Below, piece by piece: positions 11,159 through 25,100 of a stretch of 64,000 bases of DNA. The position numbers and the translations under genes were made by a program. This DNA is from Lactifluus volemus. Its lineage: Eukaryota; Basidiomycota; Agaricomycetes; Russulales; Russulaceae. The stretch spans positions 62,001 to 126,000 of the forward strand of contig WTXI01000030.1 in the NCBI GenBank assembly GCA_022376515.1, written 5' to 3'. The notes beneath the pieces are model-generated. The model did not search any database, was not told where the DNA came from, and saw only the letters and a list, made by a program, of their open reading frames with translations. How positions within the stretch are numbered: position 1 is the stretch's first letter; each line of letters opens with the position of its first letter.

Positions 11159-14100
11159 CGTATTATACATGTCGTGTGCGTAATCTTGTTGTTCTCTTGG
11201 CGTTATCGTTCACCCGCAAAAGATGTGAGTCTCAGAACAAAGTCTAGGCACATCGGTTGAAACCGCGCAAAGACGCAATCTGATCATCGCAGTTTGATGA
11301 GCTCAATGGATTTCTCCGAGAGAAGCGTCCTCGAAAGGATGAATAAATGTCAGAAGACCGATTCTATAGCTTGGCGGGGATCAGCTACTATCTGTGGAAG
11401 ATCACCCCCTGCGGACATGGCGTATAGTTCCATCGAAGCGTTCCGTTTTGGAGAGATTTGAGAGAGATTGAACAATTTGAGCTGGGAAGAGGGCGACTTG
11501 TTACCCGGAACGTCATTAACTCCTTTTTACCACCCCCCTCACAAGGTCAGAACCGAGGATCAGGCATTGAAAAAAAAAAAAAGTGTCAAATGATGATCGA
11601 ACTTGTTGACGAAACAACCAGAACGGTGGGTACGACTTGTCCAACTGGGGCAGGTGTTTTGACGAGGGCCTCGGGGGGGCGTAAAACGCAAGACTCGGAA
11701 GAAGAGGGTGTTTTGTTATGCAAAAAGATACCTAAACTGAACAGTAGAGGCGAACGTTACGTACGCTTATGGGTACATATCGAGTCGACCCTGCGATATA
11801 CTGGCATGTGATAGATAGATAACCTGTGATGATCGCTCATTTGGATACCATGTCGCTGCGCACTCCCGCACCATTCTTCGGTTCTCCACCTGTCTTATTC
11901 GGTTTGACCTTCACCGCCGCCCAACATGACATGTACAAATTCTCAAAAGGCTGTCCTCTCTCTTAACCGATACCCATGACTCCAATGACCAAGATCATAT
12001 GCCGTTATACGCTCTCATTACTTACCCGATCTATGATTCTCGCGGTAAGAGGCGCGCTGGAAGCCCAGGAAGAGAAGCAAAAGAAGACTTTGTTTTGTTT
12101 TGATGACAAGAAATTTGATGATATTACTGTATCATTGGAATCGTCTCATGTCATGTCCCTTGTCCTAGGGTAGGCGGTTCGCCTAGAATGCGCACCTCTG
12201 GGCGCGGGGGTTTAGCCACACGCGCTGACACAATCGGGGGTCCAGCCACTACTACTACGACAGCCAGCGTTCGCCCGCGGCGCGACCCGAGGAACTGCAC
12301 CCGCGTACTTTAGTACAGTATACAAGTCGTCCACCAACAAACCGTGATGTTCGGATGCCATCCGAATCGACGGCGGCGTGAAAAATACCATTGGCGTTCG
12401 CTTCCGGTACCATGTCCGGGTGCGAACACGGTCCGACTGGGCACCCCCGCCGCATTACTGAGCGTTTACGCATTTTACCACGCGGAAGTGCGCGCCCAGG
12501 GCCCCAGCCATCCATCCCCCTACAGTACTAGGTTCCGTCCGGACGCCCAAAAAATGACAAGGTGTGTGTATGACTCATTTCACGAACCAGTAAAAAAAAA
12601 AAAGTAGGAGAGGTTGTGATGATAGGTTTTTCCCCCCCCCTCCCGGCGGCGGCGTCCTGCGAGTTGCTGTACTTGGGTGTTTTTGGCACATTCACTTATC
12701 AGCTCGCCTCCTCTCTCCCCCCCCCTATCCGACCAGGTTTCCCAGGCTTGTCACCGCTGGGGTGGGTGCGATCGTGCATTCGTCCAACCAGCAACCCATT
12801 TTCGTTCGTCTTGTGACCGCGCGCTTATTAAAATGCATGCGTGTGCGTCATGCAAGCAGCTTTGTTACGCTTACGCTTCGTGCGTCATGTCATGGGGTCA
12901 GCGCTTCCCTCCCGAAGTTGTGGTCCCTCCCCTTCTCGTGCTTTAGGACGGCGTAAGTCCCTTGTCTGATTTTGACTTGCCGCATGTGTTGCGTGGCGTA
13001 GCGTGTCGAGGGGGTTGGTTTCTTATCCCTCACATCTGATCAACAATCGGGGGGACTCTTTTGAAAGGTATCTTCTTTCTTTTCTCTTTACAGCGGTACC
13101 CCTTGCGAAAAAAAAAAAACTCAGTTGTGCACCGTTCTTCTTCTTCCCTCTTACCTTTCAAAGGCGGCGTTTCTTCAGTCCCCGCGCCGCGCCGTGGTCT
13201 GGGGCAACCCTCGTCCGGCCTCACCATCCGCACGCCTCACCCCCCGTCCCGTCCCGTCCCTCCCCTCTCTCAAAGGCGCGGCCTGAGGTCTAGACTCTAG
13301 ATCTGTGCGCTCCACATGTCAAATTAGCAACGAGGTAACCCCTCTTCTTGTGGCCAGGTTCAGAATCGATGAGCAAGCAGGCAGGCAAGCAAGCAAGGCT
13401 AGGCGGGAGGGGGAGCTCTAGACGTTTCGCATACGAGGGTGAAAAAAGACAAGCAACGTACAAAGAAGTGTCAAAAGAGAGCCTTGACGACGCATGCCCT
13501 TCATCTCATTTCATTCCCCAAATGGGCCCTGTGGTGCTTAAGCGCCGTGAAACCTCCCTCTTCTGAATCCCCATCGTCCCTTTGTCACGTTTTGGTTTTT
13601 TTTTTACTGTGTAATAATCATTACATTTTTATGCTTCTCGTCGGGTACCTTTTTGACGCGTTCCGATCGTGATCAGCCTAAAGTGATGATAATGATCCAA
13701 AAAAAATCGTTTCTCATGGCTTGAGACGTCATATGAATTCGAGTTTGTGCGTGCTCGTGATAGGTACGCAAAAAAAGTAATCGGGGCGTAATCACATCGT
13801 AGCAAGCCAACCTTGAGCGATGCCATCCCGTTCGGACGTAAAAATAGTAATCATACAGCTTCGTGCTCCGCCACTCGCGGCGGCCCTAGTTTACAGCAAC
13901 CAATTTTCCCTTTTTTTCCTTGAAACTTCTTCCAAAAATCGCTCCTCCACACCGAACGACACGTACAACAGCTCATTCCCATCGATCTCTCGTTTCACAC
14001 ACACACGAGAATGTCAACGTCCTCCTTGCAAAAAAAAAAAGACAAAGCACCGAAATGGAAAGTTCTCTCCCTGTGAAGTTCCTTTTAGCTGATATGACTG

Positions 14101-17096
14101 ACCACGTCCCTCGAGGCAAGTTGTTTTTTTTTGTTCTCGGCCCACTCCGGTGTGTGGAGATGGATGATGATGGAGAAGTCAAGTCATTCGCACATTGAAC
14201 GTGTCACGAGATACGAATCCGCTACTGCGGCGTGTGTAATCTCTCTCGTTCGCTCCTCACTCACATCACCTTTTTCACATCATGTCACATTACAGAATGT
14301 TATTGCTTTCGTTTGCTCCCATATGTCTCCCCGTACGAATCAGGTCTCGTCGGAACAAGGAAGTGTGCCCTCTCACTCTCACACACACGGATAGTCAACC
14401 GTAAATACAAGATAAGGATTTTTTTTTTAAAAACTTTGCGTTGGTTTGTATTATTGGTGGAATGATAGATAGAGATCATCAAATCATGATGACAATCACA
14501 CACAAAGGTACGATGATCAAAAAAATCGATCACAGCCGCCCCCAACCCGTTGTTCTTCCGTCTACAGTACAGTAGCTCCGTGCGCTGGAGCTCGGAACGC
14601 GCCGCTCACTCTCGGCCGTTTTGTTCATCTCAAATCTTAAAAACGTCGCCAACAGCTCTCTTCGGTGTGGCGAGATCTAGACCCGCCAAACTAGTGTAAC
14701 CCTTGGCGACTAAAATGAAACGAAAACAAAAGGGGTACAAGCCGAGCGATCCCTTCCTTAATGAAAAAAAAAAGCTACTACCTCTTGGTGGAAGAAAAAA
14801 GTTTAATTTCCCCAGCCTTGGCCTTCCCAAAGGCGGATCTTATGGGTTCGGTCCACCCCTTGTCCCACACGTACCCATTAGGTTCCAACAACAAAAACGG
14901 GTGAAAAATAAATAAATTGAATTATCATGTGCCAAACACTTTCGCCACACCCGCACATTTTAAAAAAAGACAAAAAAACATATGCAAGTTCCAGATCCAC
15001 GAGCTTACCCCCCGCCAAAAGGCAAAAGCCTCGTGATTTTACAGTAGGACGCCGCCGCCACCACGAGCGTGAGTTCCCCGCCTGTCATACAGCGGTAACA
15101 GCTAGGCCGAAAACGTCAGATGAAAGTGCCCCGCCCCCTTTTTAGTCCAACCGACTCATGCGACGAGCGGGCCCGAAAAGAAAAGAAAAAGATTGACCAA
15201 AAAAAAAATAATCACATGCGATACTTTATATGATATAGATTAATAAGCATATTTACTTTTTTAGCAAGTCGGTAGCGTCCAGCAGCAAAAAAGGACTATT
15301 TCCCTGTTATGGATACAGATTATAGCCACCCCCGGGAACAATTGAAAAATGCAGTTTATGGGAAACTTTCACGGTTGGGGTCGGTAAGGCCCAAGGGGGG
15401 AAACGACAAAGAGCGGGATGTCCCCTCCAAAGAAAACACAAACGACTGACCCGATATGACATACCCCGCGCCCCCCTTTGTTTTGTTTGTTTTTATTTTT
15501 ATTTTTCCCCCCCTTCATATTTCCATCTCTTTTTTTTTTTTCCGTTTGTGAGCAGGTGATGGGGCCCTGTTGTTGAGCCTCTTTGACGCTTTTTGACCGC
15601 GTCAAAATACGTATTTTTCGCCACCGCTGTAACAGGTGTACGTATAGCAGCAACGGGTGTGATTTCAGTTTTTTCCACGCCGCATATGTCAGGGAAAGCC
15701 AGCCGTGGGGAGGAGAGAGCTACTGTAAGGATGAAAAGCGATGAAGTCCCCTCGTTTTTCACACAGCCCCCAACAGGAAAACCAACATAACTTATCTGTT
15801 CCGGAACTTGAAAATTAAAATTAACCCGAAAAAGTCCCTAGATCCGAGCCCCTCTGTCTCTTCCTGCATATTCCCTTTGTTTCTCTTCCCCCTTTGTCCT
15901 TTGTGGGGTGTATGTGACAGTGTGGGGGCGGTGTATGTGGGGGTTAGGAAAGTCCAAAAAGAGATCCTCGGATTTTTCTTGTTTTTTTTTTTTTGGTGTT
16001 CCCTCCGGAACATACATGTCTTATGTTACGCCACTGAAATAGCACAGCAACCCCCCAAGGGCGCTACAGTACAACAACAATCAAAAACTTGCATCTAGTA
16101 ACCTGTACAAGGATCATCCGGTAACTGTCTCCTTCGCCCTAGTGGCGATCTCCCCAAAAACCTCTGCAGAAAAAAAAAACAAGTGAAAAAAAAAAAGACC
16201 CGAGGTGGAACATGGCCAAAAAAAAAAACTGACAAATTGTTTTTGTCATATTATTTTTTTTTTCACTGCCTCCATCGCATCGCAAGCGAAGCGACGTCTC
16301 CGCCATCGTTCGTCCTAAGCCAAGATAAGCCAAAAAAACAAAAAAGCTTAGTGCTTTAATCGGTTTACTGTATAGGTTTTTACGGGTACTTGTCCGTGTC
16401 CGTCGTTCCCTCTATCCGAACGACGATCACAGGTGTAACCGGGGTGATTGGATCATAGAAGAACGATTCGTAGATACGTGTAAGTACAATCATCAAAAAA
16501 CGTAGAAGTTAGAGAAAAAGTGAGAAATAGATACCGGTCTTGTTGTGTCATGCGGCCAAAAGGCAAGTTGCGCACGCGGACGAGATGAGCCTCCGTTTTC
16601 GTTCCTGGCCGAAGACCCCTCCCCGCCCGCGATTGATATTAGTAAGGTTACCCGTAAAGTGACTGCCCTTTATCGACTTTTCTCCATAAAGGCATAGTCA
16701 AACGCGTCCCCGGCAGCCAATCAGCAATCACGCATAAACAACCAACCAAGATAATCCAGTAAGAGGCATATCTATCTGTATTCTGCATATTATAATATCA
16801 GAGCACTTTAGCATAGGGATAAACAACTATAGCACAAGAGTGAGTGAGTGCGAGCGCAGAGAGTATTGGAATGAGGTATAGAGCGCCGCATTGACAGGTA
16901 GGTATAGCACAGCGGGTTATGTACAGCATGAACAACAGCGTAGACGGTGTAAATGGAATATAAATAACTAGGACAGGTAGCATCAGAATGTGTATCGCGA
17001 GGGCGGAGGGTTACGATAAAGCCAGAAAGTTGAACAACAACAAGTGTAAACCAGAGGACCAAGGGTGAATGACGAATGCAATGACAGAGAAACTGA
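11159..17096. other. Gene-poor stretch, about 5.9 kb
   Basis: I see no gene. Open frames are short and rich in homopolymer-coded Lys/Phe/Pro. Mononucleotide runs of 9-11 A or T recur (11570, 12593, 13110, 14030, 14420, 15530, 15980, 16250). There is a GGCA/AAGC-type simple repeat at about 13372-13402. TACAGTA/TACTGTA heptamers are unusually frequent (12314, 12521, 14563, 14568, 15040, 15721, 16065, 16366). No rRNA, confident tRNA or transposase was found. Confidence 0.5.
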
Positions 17097-18137
17097 TCAG
17101 AAAGTGGAAAACTCGAGCGGACGTTCCGGTACACTCGGAGCATGTGGTCGCGGTGGACGGTACTGAAAGTCTTTATCAAATAAAGATTAGCTGACGCAAG
17201 ACGAGTCACAAGTGAAACCAACATACCACCATCTCTAATGACTGGATTTGAGCGCGCTCTCCGTGCTGCCTCCTCTTCCTCTTCGAGAGCAATCTCATAT
17301 GGTGCTTTACGTCCAGGGACGCGCATCATATAATCAGGAATCGGCGATGGTTTGGGGGTCCACCTCCCACCTCCAGTAGCCTTACAAATGTCTGAGCGTA
17401 TCCGCAGTGGATAGCTGCGCAAGTCATCGGGGAGTGAAGGATCGGGTGGGGGAGGTTGTTGGGGAAGTGTTCGCGAGCGGCGTGGAACCGGACGACGATG
17501 TGAGGATGAAGGTAATGGTAGTGACGGGGAGGAAGATGACGAGGGAGAATTGGGGAAGGAGCACCGTGTATTTGGGCATAGCACGCCTCACATACGCGCG
17601 AGGGAAGGATAGGAGAAGTCGGAGACGAGTAAGTTGCAATGGGCGTACCACGGGGAGGATGGACGAAAGGAAGCTCAGTGGTGTCTAGGAGAGGAGTGGT
17701 ACGCGAAGAACAGGTACGACAGAATATGCCACCACACTTTCTGCAGTGCTGAACGATAAAAGAAAAGTCTGAGACACGAGGAGGAGAGATATATAGGCGT
17801 GTAATGCACGTACATGACGTCGTTCCATGAGGGTGAAGGGCTTACGACAAACAAAGGTCTCACAATACGGCGCGTCGGCATCCTGTTTCCAAAGGTTGCG
17901 TGGGAGAAGGACAGCTAAATGTTCATTGGGTGCGGGTGAATGGGAAGAGATGGAAGAAAAGGAAGAACATGATGATGATGAGCCCGCGTCGGTAAGGGAA
18001 GGAAGTGAGGCGGTGGAAGCAGGAGAGCGAGGGAGAGAGGAGGAGGATGAGGAAGCGAGAGACTCTCTGGAGCGAAAGGCAGCAGTGAGTGAGCCGATGA
18101 CGGTATGGGGAGAAGGAATTGATGTAGGAGAGGGCAT
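17097..18137 (-). CDS. FYVE zinc-finger protein
   Basis: FYVE domains bind phosphatidylinositol 3-phosphate on endosomes and vacuoles, so a role in vesicle traffic is likely. Exons on the minus strand: 18137-17814, 17748-17489, 17414-17227, 17170-17097, giving 281 residues with all phases matching. The N-terminal 75 residues are Ser-rich. The FYVE domain then shows the WxxD signature (WKQD), the RRHHCRKCG signature built across the first intron, eight cysteine ligands, and the RVCEACY end. The first ligand pair is spaced C-X4-C (CETFVC) instead of the usual C-X2-C. The C-terminus (TGGGRWTPKPSP, RKAPYEIALEEEEEAARR, VIRDGDFQYR) resembles other basidiomycete FYVE proteins as I remember them. The 74-nt intron at 17415-17488 has a weak donor (GTTCCA) but is the only frame-compatible choice I found, because no AG lies between it and the FYVE end. 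Confidence 0.85.
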
Positions 18138-21100
18138 GTGTACTCGGGGGGAGCGTGAAGGGGTGGAGGAGGAATAAGTTGATGAGGAGCGAGCGAGCTT
18201 AACAGTTAAACGCGGGTGCCCGGTAAGAGTAGTATTTATTTTATTTATTTTCCATCTAAGAGATCATAGCGCCAATTACCTGGTAATAAGATCAATCGAG
18301 ATCTCAGCCACTCATCCGTTCATGTTCCATGTAAACGTAAACCCGCGCTCGGCCATTCCCTTGATTGTTGGGCTGTAACAGGAACTGAAAGCTGAAGCTG
18401 GGTTGGGTGGGGAGGGGGGATGGAATCTGTTCCCAAATCCGGTCTCTCGCTTTCCTCTAATCGATCTCTCCCTTTGAACTCCATCTTTCTGTTAAAGTAC
18501 CTGTCACCGCGATCTGCGCAAAGGGGCACTCACCGCCGTGCACGCGCTTACCCCATTCTACATCATTTACAAGCAAGTGACTGTACCTTGCCCACTCAAC
18601 CGGATAATCCCCGCTGTCCTCTTCAACGGTGGCAATCGCCGCGGGTCCCACATTCGCCCTTACCCGCCCCTCCCCGATTGGTCTCCGCCGCGGCGCTCGT
18701 TCACCTGCCAATGCCACCACTCTGGCTCATCGGCTCTGCTCTATTCTATCACTCTACATCTCCGTTCGATGCACCTACGTATGCCACCCACCATCCCGTT
18801 ACCCTTTACGCTCCCATGGCTAAATTATCCCCAACCCTCCCTCGTAAACCTCCCGAGCAGCAAGTCAGCAACCAGGTTATTCGGCTAACCTTTCGTCGTC
18901 CGCCGCGGTAAATTTCATTCTCCCCAACCCTTTCCCCCTGGCGCGCGCTTTCATGATCTATGATAGCTCTCATCCCTCACACCTCACCTCTCCGCGTTCC
19001 TCGGGGGATTTCCCCACACACAGCAGCATTGACGAGCGGAAATGAAGAATCGCTTTCTCGCCAACCAAACGCGCGTCGCGCCCTGATGCAGAACACGTAC
19101 AGTATAAAGTTCTCTAAATGCATGCCGACGCCGCACCGACAGCCGGACTAATTTTTTTTTTTTTTTTTCCCTCTACTGTAATCAGGGACTCGCTTGCAAC
19201 ATCCCATATAGTCTAAATCCAATTCGTCCCTCACCCTTCCCGCCCTTCCTTCCCGCGGCGATTGGGTGGCAGATGGTATGTTCACCGGGATGGCAGCGTT
19301 AGCTTTACAGTTGCGACGCAAGTCGAATGATCCCGTCGTCAGGTCAAACCAAATCCATCAACGGTGCCGCAGCTTCAATTGGTTATCGCTGTCTCTAGTA
19401 CGTTTACATAAGCTCAGCCACTGATTGGTCCATGACAACCAGCCCTTCGCATCCCTCGCATCAGGCGAGAGTGCGATCGAGCCAGCGTGGCATGCTCACA
19501 CGCCGCATCCGTCCTCGTGGTTGTGAAGGCGTGCCTACAGACGCCACGCGGGAGGAGATGTCCTATCAACCGTTATCTCGTCCCATATGGGAGCAAAAGG
19601 CCAGCCATCGCTTAGACGTTCCCAGTGGGATGATCCTCTGATACGATCACCGTTCTATGTCCCAAACGAGCGCGCCATCACTAGGACCAATATCCAGCCA
19701 GCACTTTCAAACTATCTCATCAATCCAACAAACCTTGACGGTTCGATACCTTCTTCATTAAGATAAAAGTTCTTTTTCCATTCATTTCATGACACTGATT
19801 GACAATGTCTTTATGTGCGTGGTTCTCAACAAACTTTGAGCTACTGTACGCAAAGCTTCTTTCAGCACGAACGCTCATATATCTTTCCTTGGTTGTCCGC
19901 GAGGCAATAGCTCACGAGAACGGGTCCCTCTTGCCCACCCAAACTGCACCTGTACGTACGTAGTGGAGGGAACGACGATCCGTAGCAAAAGTCAATCAGA
20001 CACATCGCTTGGGGAGGAAAAAACGACCGATGATTGGCAAGCAATTGAACTTGACCCACCTCGTGTCGGATTATTTGTTGGCCCGATCGCTCGCATCCCT
20101 TCCCACGCTGCGACCCTCAATTTACTTACGGACGACGTGGGCAGGTCTTTGGTGTCTAGGGACAGAAATTCGTTTCCGTTTTCCTCCTGGGGCATGACGT
20201 ACATCCTGGAGATACGGAAGGGGCAGCAGCTGGAGTCGCGACCCTCCGCGTCTGTATGAACCCAATTTTACACGTACAGCGCACGCATGGTATCTAGGGA
20301 AAGCTGCACTTGTCGGACGAGCGGAGGACATGCCAGATGCTGAGGTAGAGTGTCGTGCTCATGCTCCACTGCTTGACCTGACGATACGTATCCAAAAGTG
20401 ACCACTGGGGTGTACTGGAAGCTCGCCGACTCGTCTATCATCCGTGTTAACCCGTACAATACTCTTTGGGGCTTTTTGCGAGGGTGTAAGTGCGCCTCAT
20501 CTTCATTCGGGATGAGGGGACGGACATCGGAACCGGCGGCAACTACGATTTTTCAAACCAGTTTTTTTTCTTCGGGGCCCGGGTTAGCGCCTCCACCCAC
20601 CCACCCCCTCCGTCGCCACCGGACGCCACTGGACCACTTGACTTGGATAGCAGCTGTCTGCAAGATCTATACGTTATGGAATATATGCTATTCTGAACCA
20701 CTAGTAAGAGTTAGACGTGTATTTTTTTTGGGTCCTCCAACGTTTTTGTTGCTGTGGAGTCTGTCCAAGACAGGTGTAGCCTGCTACCGATAATTGTATC
20801 TCAAGGCCTAAAACTGTCGAGGGGGATCCGACGAAACACAAAAGACGCGCGTACGCCAAAAATAGAAAGTTTGAGAGCTGTTTTAGTCTTATTGTTACAT
20901 ATTGGGCCCAACTGGGGTTGGCAAGCGGGAAAGACACGAAACAACAAGTGGTCTAGACGGAGGAATGAAATTGCACAACGGAATATATAAAACGACTGTA
21001 TACTTTGGGCCGTTGGGTCGTGTGACCGTCCCTTTGGCCGCGGCCTCTAAACCAAAATACGAGAGCACCGCGAAACGAGAGCCCGCTCAAACCGGCTGTG

Positions 21101-22099
21101 TGTGTCCCAAAACGCCGTCGTGGGTCGATTGGGTTTGGTCTTTATCCAATTTTATACAAAGTAATTGTCATTGGGGGGGGGGGGTTTCAAATCCGAGTCG
21201 CCAGCGGTTTTGTGGACGGCAATACAGTAACTGAACTTTTTGTCCGTCTCGTGATTTCCCCCAAATACAACTTTTTATTTTGAAGTCATTTTCAATGATT
21301 TTGTTTACGTGTAACCGTTTTAAGGGGGGGGAAAAAAGCAAGCAAAGGACTTGCCGCGGGCCTGTACCTGCTACACCTCGTGACAACCGACCCCCCTCAA
21401 TCTCAGTTCGAGACTCTAAACTTTGCTCTCTCCCTTCTTGGAAAAAGAAAGTAAAGATAAGATCTCGAAATTTCTACCCAAAGCTTGTGTTTGCGCAAAG
21501 TGAAATGAAACGTCATTCAACGTCACGGTTTTCAGGGACGATGTTGATATATTTTTGTCATAAATTACTTTATGGGCGCACATGCACGCGCGCAGCGCGC
21601 CAGTTATAGAGGCGCTTTCTACTGTAACTTACCAGTTTTGTAACGCGCCTCCCCCAACCCGTGATGTGCTCCCTTCTCCCCCCCTTGAGGATCCGTCGGT
21701 TAATGGCCAAATCACCGAGAGGAACTTGAAGAGAAGTCCAAAAAGGGAAAAAAGAAACAAAAAGGAAGTCTTTCATAGTTTGTCGAGTAGAATTTTCGAG
21801 AAAAAGAGCCATCCGAGTGACTCGTGTTGCGTTGTGGGTCATTTTTTTCCAGAAAGGGTAGGTGAAACTAGTACTATAGCACCTTCCCGGGCGGTGCCCC
21901 TGCCCCGATTTCGCCCTCATGCGTTTTCTCGAAAAGAAAAGATAGCGATCACTTGATAGCGCCAGATAAAAAAAATGGCGATGCATGACGACTCCAGTGC
22001 TCGAACGATTTGCCAGGAGTTATTATGGGCCGGCGGGGCGATGCGATGATAATCAGCAAGAGGTGTGGTTTTTTCGGAACTACCAGCATGTCGGTTCTT
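18138..22099. other. Intergenic, no gene recognised
   Basis: This stretch starts upstream of the FYVE gene with a TTTATTTATTTTATTT-like AT repeat near 18230. The longest plus-strand open frame (18420-18911) is Pro/Ser-rich with no domain and no intron support. There is a long T run at 19152-19168, a G run at 21174-21184, and TACAGTA-type heptamers at 19098, 19174, 19842, 21223 and 21620. Confidence 0.4.
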
Positions 22100-22125
22100 T
22101 TCACCCTACCAACCACCCCTCCCGA

Positions 22126-22163
22126 AGAGCAGCCGGCCGTGCTGCTCTCTCAAGCTGAGAGAG
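22126..22163. repeat. Two overlapping perfect hairpins
   Basis: AGAGCAGC (22126-22133) pairs with GCTGCTCT (22141-22148). CTCTCTCA (22145-22152) pairs with TGAGAGAG (22156-22163). The two stems share four bases, so only one can form fully at a time. Confidence 0.45.
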
Positions 22164-25100
22164 CCCTTACTCGGCGCACCTAGTAGCTAGATCTCATAAA
22201 GCGTTGCCATTTCAAACCTGGCTTTTACTCCATAAATGCAAGGGCACGTACCGCCAGCCAATGAGCATGGGACGATGGCAATGTGCCACGGCATAGTAGA
22301 CCAAGCGTGGGCCGGCCTCAAAGAAGAGTTGGATCAAGCTCTTCCAACGACGGTACCGATGATAGCACGTTGCCCCGCATCCCGCGTATCTGTAAGGGGA
22401 AGGGGGGAGAGAAACCTTTTTTTTTTTTGCTCAGAAGGAGGGGGTGGGGGGGGGACTCGAATGAAAGAACGTGAGCTGCGTGCTCACATCCTTCAAAGCT
22501 CAACGTCGGACGGGGGACAATGCAATCCCCTTGATTATTAGTTGTTGCGTTTCACGGTTTTCCATGCCGCGTGGTCGCATTCAAAGTTCCATCCTTGGTC
22601 TCTGCCGGCGTCTGTTGTGGGGTTTATGACCGGGGGGTTCCGGTTACGTAGCATGTGTATGTCGACCGCGGAGGGGAGTGGAACGCGTGTGTGGTTACTC
22701 CTCCATCCCTGTAACCTTGGTGAACGGTGCCGCACATTTTTACTATCGATCGTTTGGTGGACAACAACACAGAGAGGAGTTATCAAGATGGGAAAGAGGG
22801 CCACACGTTTTCCGTGCTACTATACTGGTGGTGATTGCCGGAATTCCCTCACTTCTGCGGGTGCAATAAAGCAGTCTTATTAAAAAGGCACGCGTGCCCG
22901 ATATTAATATCACCCCAGCAGGGGGATTCCTGTCTGATTCTGTGAAATAGAGAAGCGAGAAAGAGAGAAGGAGAAGTCTGTCAGAGGGGAATTAAAAGTC
23001 AAAAAACCACGCCTGGCATAGAAGATGCTACTTTTTGAAATATGAGAGGGGGACCTTGTTGTGCAAAATGGCAGAAAAGCAATACCGCTCTTTCGACACG
23101 ACCAAATTTGCTGCTGCTGCACAAGTGTAGAGTACGGGTAGGTCCATGATGGCCGTCCATCATGAGGGGGAGAGATTGCACGGTATTTATTGGACATTTG
23201 TGGCGTTGCGACCTCTCGGATATGATTCAAACTGCATGCTCGACACACACCCCCTCCGGGTGACAGTGCTTAGACTCACACACAGTAATCGCGCGGGGCA
23301 CGCTCGTTTATTTCCACTCCACATGTTGGCGGAGAAACCCAGGAAACAATCGGAAATAACCTGGGATAAAGCTTCCGATGATGAAAAACGTGAACGGCTT
23401 CGACAGTTTCGGTTTTTGTATTCGCGACTCTTGGCACGGAATAACTTGAATTGGTTTGCCACTCTCTTTCTCCACCTTTCCTCAACCCCCCCCCTCTCAC
23501 CAACTTTGAATGCTCGCTATATTTGGCACCGCTGGAATCTGGGGAACATATGTCCCTTGCCAGTGAAGCTATCGCTTCTGCACGCACGATCGATAAAACT
23601 TAAACCTTAGCTGGCAGAGCCAACGAACATCTTGCACTGATTCTCGCAGAGAGTACGAAATTGCAGATCATCCGTCGTCAAAGCAGAAACTGTGGAGCAG
23701 CCCACCCCTCCCCCATCTATACTTCCGTTCATGCTTCAACACACCTTCCCTTGGTCGGATTGGTTTGTTAAGCTTCATTTGATTTCGAGTAAGTTAACAA
23801 GCACCGAAGATTTGACAACGAACCGAGCCAAAAAAAAACGAAAAGTCAACCGAAGAATTATCTGATGAGCGCGTAAAATGTTGGGATGCGTCGCCGCCCC
23901 ACGATAACGGGCCTCCGACAGCAAGGCTCTGTCAAGGTTAACTTTAAAGGCAATTGCCGGGTTCCCCGCCAGGTCCCCGCCGCTACACGTGGCTCGGATC
24001 CCGACAGGTGCTGTACTGTACTGTAACGAGCCCACCGCCCGTTTCCCCTTACCGTAATCACGCGCGCACACGACCTTCTCTACTGCTGCCGAACTCGGCA
24101 CCTTTACAGAAATCCCGCTCACCGGAAGGTCCGGAACGGACGCACTCCTTGCCTTTTTCCAAATCCCCCCTCCATCATGCATTACTTTTTGAGGTATGAC
24201 AGCGGGGGGGGGGCTGGTTGTGGTTTACTCGACAAAAAGCTTTGCTAAAGTATGTTCAGAACTTGAAAGGGTCTGTCTCTTGGGGTAATCAGCCGCCTTC
24301 GGCCGCCATCGAGCTCTCTGCTCCACCACCGCGGCGTCAAAGAGAGAAAAAAAGGTGAGTAATCTTCCTAACATATCGCGACTTCCCCTTCTCGTTGCGC
24401 GACGGTGACGAAAAGGATGAACGCGCATCGTATGTTGGCTCCATTTGGCCCGGAGTCGTCCTTGAAGTAGTTCTGATGCGCGCGCTCGACCCGCCACGTA
24501 GCTGGACAATGTAGCTCGGAAGGGGGGCTGCGTGTGATTATCGCCGGGCTTCTATCGCAATCAAAGACAGGACTAATCTGGTCGGCGACAACTCATCCCG
24601 TCGTGACGCGTCTCTCTTGAGAGCATGATAAATGCTCTCATGGCTCGTGTCATCTCCGCATCAGCCGTCGCTCCTTCCACTTTGCCCACTTTTGTGGGTG
24701 CATAGGCCTAGCGCTGGATCATGATGCATGATGGAACAACGCTTTTTGCTTTATGAACTTTTTTCAAACGTTCTTGGAGGGATTGCGCGCTGTCATTGTC
24801 AGCTTTTTTTCCTTTTGGGCGCCAGATGGGATGAGAAAGCCATTCCATGAGCGGTTGTAGGTTACCGCACTATCGCAGCTGAGCAAGCCCGAAATGGCAC
24901 TATGGTTATCTGACTGAATTGCTGTATTCGTATTGAGGGCGTTACTTGCCAAATATGTTCTTAGGGTTTGCGTAATTTCCGGACGCGGGGGATCTCTTGC
25001 CCCGTGGATGAACAACCCTACAAGTCGCATCAAGAGAAGATCGTACGGGGACGCGGCGTCTTGCTGGTCAGCCGTGAAAAGCTTTCTGGTGTCCCAATCT

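Noticed and set aside
18420..18911. 163-codon plus-strand frame
   Set aside because: Pro/Ser-rich, no domain, no splice context, overlapped by other frames of similar quality.
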